A model generated the notes under the pieces. It was given only the letters and a program-made list of their open reading frames with translations, was not told the origin of the DNA and ran no database searches. Shown here piece by piece: positions 11,464-21,700 of a DNA stretch of 64,000 nucleotides. Location: NCBI RefSeq assembly GCF_037893015.1, contig NC_133658.1:884968208-885032207 (forward strand), in the 5' to 3' direction. A program made the translations under genes and the position numbers. The stretch comes from Macrotis lagotis. Lineage: Eukaryota; Chordata; Mammalia; Peramelemorphia; Peramelidae. Position 1 is the stretch's first letter; every line of letters begins with the position of its first letter.

Positions 11464-11590
11464 ATTCCATTCCTTCACTGATAATTGCTGAGATCTTTCT
11501 GTAGTCTTCCCGATCAGCCATTCATGATGGGAGGCACTGTCTACTGATTGTCCAACTTCAGAGTGGGGATTCTTTATCCCTTTCCTTCAG
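11464..11590 (+). pseudogene. SLC2A5: SLC2A5-like relic exon 11
   Basis: It reads SIPSLIIAEIFL, then TAG at the Gln of LQSSR, SSR-SA and MGGTVY, then TGA at the Trp of VHWLSN, followed by LSNF and VGILYPF. The Pro codon after SSR is missing and an indel follows. The donor GT has become GG. Confidence 0.9.
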
Positions 11591-11899
11591 GGAAGAAGAA
11601 AACTTATTAACAAAAACTTCAAGGGGTATAACTAAATTTCAGTGCCTTTCATCTAGCACAGTTCCTGGTCAAAAACAAAAAAACCAAAAAATTTAAATCA
11701 ACATTGTACTGAATCAAAACAAGAATACATAGATTGGGGCTCTCCTTGGTATAAAGTCTCCAAAATGGAGCTATATACAGCAGTTAATGCAAATAAGCAC
11801 AGGTTAGAGAGAGGGAAAACCAAGCATGGGAATCAGGGCAAAGGTCTAATTGACTGGCTCATGAAGCACACAAAAGAAGACCTGTGAGACAGCCAAATC
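11591..11899. other. sequence after relic exon 11; exon 12 not found
   Basis: I looked here and up to 15195 for a PETKG-encoding last exon and saw none. No repeat was identified. Confidence 0.45.
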
Positions 11900-12035
11900 A
11901 GAGAGGGCTTTCATTGCCAAGGAGTTTGTATTTCATCCTGGCAACAATGTCCTGAACATCTTAGAGCACAGCAGTGACCTAGTCAAACCTGAGTGCCTTA
12001 GGAGGAAAGTTCTGGCATCTCTGTGGAGTCATTTA
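11900..12035 (-). repeat. L2 fragment, antisense
   Basis: GAGTTTGTATTTCATCCTGG and GTGACCTAGTCAAACCTGAG match the reversed L2 body. Confidence 0.65.
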
Positions 12036-12039
12036 GGGG

Positions 12040-12526
12040 GTTGATACAAGTTATTAAATAAAAACTGACTTCTAGCTTTGTTTGCGGAAAAAAAGAATTG
12101 AAAATTGAAGGGGAGGCAGTTCTCTTTATTTGGGCAATGGCTGAACAAGTTGTGAATGTAAGAAATGAGGATCAATGACATCATGGGGTGATATCTTGAT
12201 GTGTGTGAATTTAAATGAGGTAGAGTTCCACAAAGTTGTCAGTCTTAGTATCTCTTTCAGAATCATCTAAATCCAGAGGCAAGACAAAAGTCAGGATGAC
12301 TGGAGATGCCAATCAATTAGGGAATGGCTAAATAAATTGTGAAATATTAATAGAATGGAATGTTATTTCCCTGTAAGAAAAGACAAATATATGGAATCCA
12401 GAGAAAAATGGGAAAATGTACAAGAAATAATACAGAGCAAGAAAAGTAGAATCATGAAAATAATGTGTAGTGATTATAATAATATAAATTTTAATACTCA
12501 AAATAGCTGAAAACTGATGAATTATT
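12040..12526 (+). mobile_element. L1 3' fragments with a MAR1-like SINE piece
   Basis: L1 3' pieces at about 12098-12165 and 12311-12526 flank an antisense MAR1-like SINE end at about 12168-12310 (CAGGATGACTGGAGATG). Confidence 0.6.
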
Positions 12527-14453
12527 GTATTTCCCATGTATAAGACACTCCCATGTATAAGAAACACCTTAATTTGGGGGCCTGAAATTTGAAAAAAAAT
12601 GTTGAACTCAAGTTTTATTCATTATAAAATTCATACAACTCCTCATCACTGTCAAAACTCCCATCTCTTAACTTGTCCTCATCTGTGTTGGATGTTCAAT
12701 CACTGTCTTAAGAGAGGCTCTGACTGCTCTCCTGCCTGTGCTCTGGTCTGGAGTTGACCAGAAACAATCCCTGGGCAAGTCTGATGAGTGGACGTATGTT
12801 TGGTCCATTCCATTCCATGAACCTGAAGCACCCATTTGCGGGGGTCCAGCCTCCGTGGAGTCCTTGGAACCTGACAGGAGGGATAGAGTTGGCAAAATGA
12901 GTTGAGTCAACAAGTGGGTAAAGGCAGGAGCAGGTTGACTGACTGTCAGCTGCTTGGATTTATTTTTATAGTCTCAGAATCATATCAAACCAGCAAACTA
13001 AAATCATTTCCTTGGTTACAAAAGTGTACAATTTTCATCATTAATAATATAGTTCATATAGTTACAAGTTTGATCATGTAGTAGTTACAAGTGTGATTAT
13101 CAATCATGTAGTTAATTTTCTTGTCCCTGCTCAGACCGTGATGACCTCAACTGCCTGTTGCCTAGTTTGTTGCTGCATAGTAAAGTTATTAATTAAACAG
13201 AACTTTCCTTATAATAATCTTTGATATAATTTGTTTAATGGAATGCTTTTATGTTTTTGTGCCACATATGTAATGTTTTTCGATATGCTCCCTTGACAAC
13301 CTATAGTGAGGATAGTTTTATGTTTGTCCACCCGTCCATTGACTCCTTCAATAACCAATTTTCCTTTCAGCCCTCGTTGGTAGATGCTACGGTTTCTATG
13401 ACTTTTTATTCTTTCCCAATAAACTAAGGCTGTTAGAGTTCACATATTGGTCACCTATACTAACTATTCTCTCACCATCTTTATCATATATCCTGTGTAT
13501 GGTAACGGGGGGCAAAACTGTTAATTTCCCTGGAATTCTATCTGACCCATCTTGTATCTGGTTTCCCTGTATATATTCTGATGTCTCCCTGGAACTCCCA
13601 GTGCTGTATCTTTCAAAGATTTCATACTGTTGAAGCCTTTTGTATGTCTCAGGGAGAGGCAGTCTGGTTAAATTTGTATAGAGTTCACAATCTGTTTTAT
13701 TCAAGGAATTTCTCTGAAATCCTGCCTTTATAGTCATTCCACTATTAGGATTAGTAAGTTTTGCAATCAATAATAGACCTATAAATATGGGTATACATGG
13801 AATCCCTATATATATTGAAGAAGGAAATATTGTTCCATCAGGCAGTGTGACTGCCTTGAGTCTTCTTTCCGCGACTGTGTCAAACAGCTTAGAGACCCTG
13901 GCTCCCAACACCCATTGTGTCCTTTGAAATCAGTCACTTATTTTTCATCAACAATTCTTCTGGCCTCCTGCTGAACCATCTTTGTGAACATAGGAATTCC
14001 AATGGCCCTTTGCTCTTTAATTCCACCTCTTCAATTCTCTCTCAAAATCAGGTCATTTGGCTGCCTTGTCTCTCATGGCTTTCTTCTGCTATGGCATTTT
14101 CAGGAGGGTTTCTTCTTCCAGTAGCCAGACTCTGATTGTTTTCTAAGATGAGGGAAGACCAAACTGATGTTCAGCAGCATGATTTCCATTCACTTTTGCA
14201 AACTGGATCACTTTGAACTTGAATTCAGTACTGGGTGAAAATCTTTTCTGAGTCATTTCTAGGCAGAACATGATAAAACGTAACCTAACATACAGGTAAC
14301 AAATACGAAACAATGAGGGCAAAGACAACAAGCACACACACAAAAAAAGAGGAAATGCAAGTAAAAAAATCTATAGCCATTTTATAAGACATTTCCAGTT
14401 TTTAGACCCCAAATTTTTCCCCCAAAAGTGAATCTTATACATGAGGAAATATG
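12527..14453 (-). mobile_element. pogo-like (Tc1/mariner) DNA transposon, internally deleted
   Basis: The termini are imperfect inverted repeats built on TATTTCC-CATGTATAAGA. The transposase runs on the minus strand. Near 14250-14140 FSPSTEFKFKVIQFAK and NGNHAAEHQFG form a Brinker/pogo-type DNA-binding domain. Between about 14130 and 13917 is a CENP-B-like helix-turn-helix stretch (GIPMFTKMVQQEARRIV, then VTDFKG), with at least one in-frame stop. Across the LTR insertion it continues as FRFMEWNG. Near 12690-12610 is the acidic C-terminus (DEDKLRDG, DSDEELYEFYNE). The catalytic DDE core is missing, so this is a non-autonomous copy. A solo LTR occupies 12837-13910. Confidence 0.8.
12837..13910 (-). 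mobile_element. solo LTR of a class II (betaretrovirus-like) endogenous retrovirus
   Basis: This fossil insertion begins TG and ends CA on its own strand and is flanked by a perfect 6-bp duplication CCCATT (12831-12836 and 13911-13916). It lies inside the pogo transposon. The 6-bp duplication, a TATAAAAATAAA stretch near 12960 and the terminal GGACCCCCGCA fit a class II LTR. At 1.07 kb the LTR is long, and its U3 holds an open frame of about 170 codons with a hydrophobic segment, of unknown identity. No internal retroviral genes remain. The intact duplication suggests a moderately recent insertion, younger than the host transposon. Confidence 0.78.
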
Positions 14454-15195
14454 GTATAAGGAATGATCTTGGTTTTAGAAAACAGAAAATGAAACCTCTC
14501 TCAGGAGAGGGGTAGGGGACTATGGATGTGGAATGTGGTATTATACTATCAACCATGGTTACAGCATTGGTTTCCTTTCCTTTTTATTTGATAAAAAGAA
14601 GAGGTCAAAGTCAGTGTTACTCTAAATAAAAATAGAAGATAAAAATGGTTCTTCTTTAAAGAAAGTTCCACCTGTTCTTCAAGACTGAAGTCAAATGCCA
14701 TCTCTTCCATGAAGCTTTGCCTTATCTTCCAGTCAGAATTGTTGTCTCCTTTAAGTTGTATAAAACCTTAATTCCCCTTTCATCACCTCCCCCAGAACCC
14801 ACATGATTTTGACTTCGACTTCTCTAGGGCACTCCTTGACAGATCTCCAGGAGTCTACCACAGGTGTTGTCTTTGAGCAGGGGCAATGATGTGTTAGATG
14901 GGCAGCCACTCTGGATGGCTTCTCATTCTTGGTTTCAACCAGGGAGGCCAAGGGCAGAAATCATCCAGTGTAACTTAAATTGCTAAAGCATCAAGGGCTT
15001 CTTATCAACAGCTCTAAGGTTGAGAAAATGTTCTCTTGGGAGAAGCCTGCAGGGTCCATAGGACAGATGGACTATGTTACCCAGAGTAATAAAACTGTAA
15101 CTGGCTCCATCGTCCTGGAAACAGCGAGAAGCAAGGCACATTCCCTACTGGGGACCAGGGGGACACCTGGCCAGGGCAGTGCTGCCAAAGGAAGG
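14454..15195 (+). other. immediate 5' region of SLC2A7
   Basis: It contains a degraded L2 end at about 14650-14770 (CCATCTCTTCCATGAAGCTT). From 14770 to 15195 no repeat is recognised; the SLC2A7 promoter and 5' UTR may lie there, but no transcription start can be fixed from sequence. The reading frame of exon 1 is open back to an ATG at 14980. Confidence 0.45.
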
Positions 15196-15246
15196 ATGGA
15201 GAAGCAAGAGATGGAGACTTTGCCACCTGAACCACTCAGGAAGGGG
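15196..15246 (+). CDS. SLC2A7: SLC2A7 coding exon 1
   Basis: It encodes 17 residues starting [12 protein letters not shown], the counterpart of human MENKEAGTPPP. The donor is GTAAGT, phase 0. The frame stays open upstream to another ATG at 14980, but only this start aligns with the known protein. Confidence 0.88.
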
Positions 15247-15717
15247 GTAAGTCCAAAGTCCAGGGCTCTTGCCCCCTTCTCCATCAGATCGAGGGCCCTT
15301 CCCTGGGCTAAGTTTAAGGGCTCTGGGAGAGCCATATTGCTTCCAATAGAGAGGATCCTCACCATTTTATAGATAAGAAAAATGAGACTAGGGAGGTTGT
15401 GACTTGCCCAAAGTAAGAAGGGGCCATGCCTCCTAAAGATGAATAATTGTTTAGTGCTAGTAGAACTGTGTAATAGTTGCTTGAAATAAAGACTTTTTTA
15501 AAGGAAGGAAAAGGGGATCTGTCTGAGTTCAGCTATTAGGATACTCTGGAAGAAATAGAAAACCAATTACTTTGAGGACAATATTTTTTTATGGCTTTTA
15601 AAATTTTTATTAATATATTTAAGGTTCAAATACATAATTAATAACTCTGAGTTCTAATTTTTTCCTCCTCCCTTCCTTCCCTTCCTCCTCCCCAAGACAG
15701 CAACTAATCTGATATAG

Positions 15718-15757
<40 letters not shown>

Positions 15758-18700
15758 TATACATATATATATATATATACACAATCATATTAAATATAAT
15801 TCCATATGAGTCCTGTTGTGAAATAAGAATCAGAACAAAAAGGAAAAAACAAACAAATTTGAAAAGTGAAAATAGTATGCTTTGATTTACACTCGAGCTC
15901 CATGGCTCTTTTTCTGTATGTGGATGCCATTTTTCGTCACAGGCCTTTATGAATTGCCTTTGATTACTATATTGCTAAGAAGAACTAAGTCCATTATAGT
16001 TCATTATCACATAATATTGCTGTTAATATGAGGACAATAATTATTAACTGTGATCACATGTCAATATGGCACAGAACAAACATACCTAGAACAATAGTAG
16101 AAAGTTGCCTAGAGCTCAGGGAAGTTAATTGATTTTGCCACAGTCATACAGCTCATAAATATTGGAGACAGTTCTGAAATCTCCATCTGACTGACTCTTC
16201 AGTCCAGAACTTCATGTCGTATGTCACCCTGCCTGTATGATCATTGCTGTGATGATAACAATAATGAAAGAGGAGTTTCCATCCCAATTCAATTACAAAA
16301 GAAATCATTTTTACCCACCTGTGAATGCAAAATAATAAATACTAGAGACTATTTGTGCTATCAGGACTCAGCCACAGATTGTGGGACTCTCTGTTTGATT
16401 TCTAAAGTCTAAGAAGATGTTTTCTTTATGGGCTCTGATGGGTTCATGGAAAGGCTAAATCTCTAGGATTAGTCCTGAAAAGAGGGGCACTGGAGTGTGA
16501 TAGACATGGAAAATCTAAGTGGAATTTCCCTAACTGCCTTTGGGGTCTATGAAAAGACCTGAGAGATTATGTGGTCTGAGGGGAAAGCATTGGATTTGAA
16601 GGATGTCGATGTGAATCCCAGTGCTGCTATGGTGTGACTTTGGTCAAGTCATTGAACTTTCCCAGCTTTGGTGTACTTATATAGAAAATGAGACCTTGGA
16701 TTAAACAAGTGTTTTGAACCTGGGCTCTGTGACAGAATCCCTATATCTATAAACCTATGTTATATTGCTTTGGGGGCACAAGGAAAGAAGTGTATTTCCA
16801 ACTCCTTCCTCTTCTCCTTCCCCTTCTCCTTCCCCTTCCCCACTCCCAAAACCAGTCTGAGAGGATACAAAAGTACACTGTGTTCCCCAACCCTGGATAG
16901 AGCAATCCTTTTTTTCCCCACAGCGGCTCACCCCTGTACTGGCCCTGGCTACCCTGGCAGCTGCTTTTGGATCAGCTTTCCAATATGGCTATAACATCGC
17001 AGTGGTCAACACACCTCACAAGGTGGGCTGGGGCCCAGTCTAGGGATAACTTGAGGCCAGGAAATGAGTGGACGGAAGGAGAAGAAAGGACTTGAGGGAA
17101 GTGGGCACTTGGAGTTCAACCTAAGGAATATTCATGGTCTGAATACCTCCCACAGGCAGAATCTTGCAGTAGCCACTTCGAGGAATAGTTTAATCATATA
17201 AAATCCAGTCCTTGTCTTCAAGCAACTGGATGATGTTGAATGGGGAGTCTTTCAATGTTTCATGATTACTGTGGCAGAAGAGGGGTGGGAAGCCTGCTTG
17301 GTGAGGTAATTGGAATCACTCCAGGAGATCAAACTAATAATGGGAACCCCCAACTCATAATGGGAAAAGACCTCAGAGACATTTAGGGCACTGTAACCAA
17401 CCAGGACTTACCTCTAGATATCGCCAAGAAGCATTCCAAAAGAAAGTCTAAAAACTTTGAGGACAGATCCTTGTGGCTTTTTCCTCTCTATTAATCAATC
17501 AACAAACATTTATTAAGCTCTTATTATGTTCTAAGTTCTGTGTTAGACATTGGAAATACAAAAACAAAACTGAAATGGTGCCTGCCCTCAGGAAACTTGC
17601 ATTCTAATAATAACTAATAACAATAGCCGAAGTTATATATCACTTTAAGATTTGCAAAGTGCTTTAAAAATATCTCATTTGAGCCTCACGATAAACCTGG
17701 GAAGTAGGTATTATCCTGTTTTACATATGAGGAAACTGAGGCAGGCAGAGATTAAGCTATCTGAGGTTAGCTGCTGCTCCTGCTGTCTAGCAGGCTGTGC
17801 CAAATGTGCCCAAGGTTGTATCTGCAAAGCCTCTGAGACCAAGAGCTATAGCTGCTGCCACTGATGTTTATACCTCCCTGTGATTGTAAATAGAACAATT
17901 CATGCACACCGGACTTTTCATACACTTTGAACATATTTTCTATTTTTTCTATTAAATGCTTGAATTAATATGTCTTTATTAAGCACTTAATATGACAATA
18001 AACTCAGTGAACTAACTCTAAAAAGAAAAAGATATCTGAGGTTATATTTGAACTCAGGTCTTCTTGACTCCAGGTCCAGCATTCTATCCATTCACTGTCA
18101 CCTAGTTACCCATCTATATTCTGTTGGAGGAGACAACAGGTCCTTGAGGGCAAGCACTGATGTGTGTTATGTGTGGGAAAGGGGAAGGCAGGGAGGGGGG
18201 TTATTGGTGGTGGTGGTAGTGTTGCTTGCCAGTGTGTAGCAAATGCATAATATATTCTTGTCAACTCACACTCCCATTAAAAGTCTAGCTATGAGACAGC
18301 TAGATGGCACAGTAGATAGAGCACCAGCCCTGGAGTCAGGAGTACCTGGGTTCAAATCCAGCCTCAGACACTTAATAATTACCTAGCTGTGTGGCCTTGG
18401 ACAAGTCACTTAACCCCATTGCCTTGCCAAAAAAGAAGTCTAGCTAAATGTCTCTCTCAAGGTTCTAAGGTATCCCTCGGGGGTTGGAGGTATCTTTTCT
18501 AATGTTATTGATTTGAGTCTCCATTTCTGTGTGTTTCCCTTGCTGATATTTTCCAGTGATTAGCATCTTAGCTCCATTTAACCAACTAATATAAATTAGC
18601 TTTTGCAAAGGTTTATTTTCTGTAAAGATATTGAAAGAATCTTAGTATAATTATTTCACCTAGGGACACACTCTCCCCTATCATACCTTGTTCCCTGGGG

Positions 18701-21700
18701 AGAGTGGGTTCAAATTTAAATTCATTTCCACCACCATAGTGAATGGATGAGTTCTCCATTCAGCTTCCACTAGACTGAGTTCCCCAGGCCATTTCTCAGG
18801 GTCTTGAAGCTGGACAGCTTGGCTGCAAAATGTGACAAAGACTCAAGCTCTTAGACCTTTGGTGGCTCAAATTCTAGCCTAGGCTTTTAGCTCATAGATC
18901 TTTATTAGCTCAGCATTCTAACTTTTTGAAACTCACAGAGACAAAGATGCCTTCAATACTCCTTTGTCTAAAACCAGAAAAGAATAAACACAAAAAGATG
19001 AAGAACAAAAGACCCATTCAAAGGTCACAAGTTGACCTGAAATGGGGAGAGTCTGAGCCCTCAGAGGCTTACAACATGTCTCTCTCTCTTCAAACAGCCA
19101 ACAAAGAAAGCTCCAGAGCCAAGTGACATATTAGTTTCAGATCCATAGTCATTCAAAAGACCCCTCTTCATAACATGGTTATGGGTCTGGAACTAGTTAC
19201 AGAATATCAGTGAATGAGCTGAATTGAGAAACATTGCCTGCCCTCAGGGAGCTTATATTTTATATCATATATTGTTATATGTCATCATGCCTTTCAAGAA
19301 ATGGGGTTCTCAGCCTCATGGTTATTGCATTAGGAATGTTCACTGTCTCTCCAATAACAGATAAGTATGTAAAGAAAAGAGGCAATTAGTGGTGCAATGG
19401 ATAGAGATAGAGGAAGATAGGACTCATCTACCTAAACTCAAATCTGACCTTGGACACTGGGTGACCCTGGGCAAGTCACTTAAACTCTGTCTGCCTTAGT
19501 TTCCTCATTTGTAAAAATGAGTTGAAGAAGCTGGAATGGCAAATCATTTCAGTATCATTGTCAAGAAAATTCCAAATGAGGTCATGAAGAGTCAGACATG
19601 ATCGAAATGAAAATATATAGAATATATACAAAATGAGCACAAGATAATTTTGGGAGGGAAGGCATTACAGGATGGCTTTTCAGTAAAGGCATTATGCAGA
19701 AGATGGTGCTGAGCCAACTTTTGAAGGAAACCAAGAATTCTCAGGGACAGAGATAAGAAAGCAAAACATTCCAGATGTGGAAAAGAGCCAGTAAAAAGGG
19801 ACAGAGAAGGGAAATAGAGGGTTGTGTGTGAAGCTGAACAAGAAGACTAGTATGATTGGACTTTGGAGCGTGTAGACAGGAGGGAGCAACATGTAAGTAA
19901 GCTGCAATGTTAGGAAGGGACTGGTGTGTGAAGAACTACAAATGCAAATGGACTTTACAGCTGAACTTAGAGACCATAGGGAGTTATTAATGTTCATTGA
20001 GGAGGAAAGTCACTCATGGATTTGCTGATAAATGTTTAAAACTCACTCACCAGGAAAAAAAAAAACTAATGATACACTTTTAAGTTTAATCTCCATTATT
20101 AACATTTTCTCTAGCATCTTCTAAGTCTAGAAATCAGCAAAACAATGAATCAAACCCCAGTTTTAGTGTTTGCTGATTTCCAGGGTATAAATGCTCATAT
20201 TACTCTATAGCAGGTTTCAGCAAATTCCCTTAGGAATCAAACTTATACTCTAGAAAATAGCTAGTAATTACATTGTATATGGTTTTACAAAATACTATGT
20301 AACTTTATTGCATCTAAGTTTCACAACAACGTTGTGAGGTAGGTTAATATTATCCCCATTTTCCAGATGAGAAAACTAAGACCAAGAGAGGTTAAGTGAG
20401 TTCCCTAGGGTCACATAGCTAGTAAATACCAGAGATAGGATTTAAACTCATGTCCTTCATTTTAAGCCCAACACTGGCTGTCCCCTACTCTGTCTTGCTT
20501 TGGCTATTTTTTGGATGGTGGATTGGAGTGGGGAGATACTTGAGACAAGGAGACAAAATCAGAGATTATTATAATATTTCAGATGGGAGATAATTACTAT
20601 TTGAATTAAGGCGGTGATTGTATGAATGGAAAGAAAGGTATGGGAGAGGAGTCATAGAGGCAAAAATGACAAGATTTGATAAAGGATTAGAGATTTGCGT
20701 GAGTGAGATTGAGGGGTCTGAGATAATACTGAGGAATCAGCCAATCAAAAAAAAATTATTGTGTTTAGTGTGTGTTAGGTACTGTGCTAAACACTGAGGA
20801 TACAAAAAAGAGGCAAAAGACAGTTTCTGCCTTCAAGATGATGACGTTTGTCCTTCATTCTTGAAGAAAACCATGGGAGTGGCTAGGTGGCACAGTGGAT
20901 AGAGCACCAGCCCTGGAGTCAGGAGTACCTGAGTTCAAATCCAGCCTCAGACGCTTAATAATTACCTAGCTGTGTGGCCTTGGGCAAGCCACTTAACCCC
21001 ATTGCCTTGCAAAAAACTTTCAAAAAAAAAGAAAGAAAAGAAAAAAGAAAACCATGACATCAGAGAGGTGACACCAAGAAAAGCAAATAAATTGGATTTG
21101 AGTGGGGTGAGGCTGTGCTGAGTTCTCAACCTTACTTTTTCCTCCAAAGTCATCTGAGTCCAGTGGCCAGAAATGAATCAGGACACCTAAAGATGGTCCT
21201 GGATGTGGGGCAATCAAGGTTAAGTGATTTGCCCGAGGTCACACAACTAATAAGTGTCAATTATCTGAGGCTGGATTTGAACTCAGGTCCTTCTGAGTCC
21301 AGGGCTGGTGCTCTATCCACTGTGCCACCTAACTGCCCTGTCTGCCCTCAAGGAATGGAATGGGGAAGATCCTGCTAATTGTAAGAATCATGGTACTTTT
21401 GACAATAATAGAGAACTTCAGATGGAGGAAGGTTGGAGAATGTTCTATTTTGAACATGCTGGGTTTGAGATGCCTGTAGGACATACAATTTAAAATGTCC
21501 AATTATCCGGATACTTAGTTGATAACAGACTTTACAGTGTCTGTTGGAAGATGGTAGAATAAAGTCAGGGACTTGCCCACCCAAGATGAAGTGCTTATTG
21601 AATGAATGAATAACTTTGCCCAGAGGGCTTCTCAAGGAAGCCCATACCCCTTTGGAACAACTCCCACTGCTAGGATGTTTGTTCTCATAACCAGGCTCAC

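Larger units (their letters stand above)
3243..11590 (+). pseudogene. SLC2A5: SLC2A5 (GLUT5)-like pseudogene, exons 6-11 in order
   Basis: Six degraded exons lie in the order and orientation of a class II GLUT gene: 3243-3367, 4282-4650 (split by a SINE), 5996-6107, 9592-9689, 10712-10787 and 11464-11590. Apart from the SINE their lengths are about 125, 178, 112, 98, 76 and 127 nt; the SLC2A7 equivalents are 126, 188, 111, 102, 76 and 128. Residue choices point to GLUT5: DQIY, AGTGAVN, WMPYLSIICVIS and SLIIAEIFL. Introns survive, so this is not a retrocopy. In-frame stops occur in exons 6, 10 and 11 and indels in exons 7, 8, 9 and 11; the exon 11 donor is GG. No exon 12 was found before the pogo element or SLC2A7, and exons 1-5 would lie left of the window. 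It occupies the place where the human order puts SLC2A5. It could be a dead tandem duplicate or the lost gene itself. Confidence 0.9.

Noticed and set aside
13396-13911. Possible novel host gene of about 171 codons
   Set aside because: It lies wholly inside a solo LTR bounded by a 6-bp duplication, so it is described with that fossil element.
14758-14765. TATAAAAC as an SLC2A7 TATA box
   Set aside because: Over 400 bp from the start codon and within or next to an L2-like fragment; no supporting initiator.
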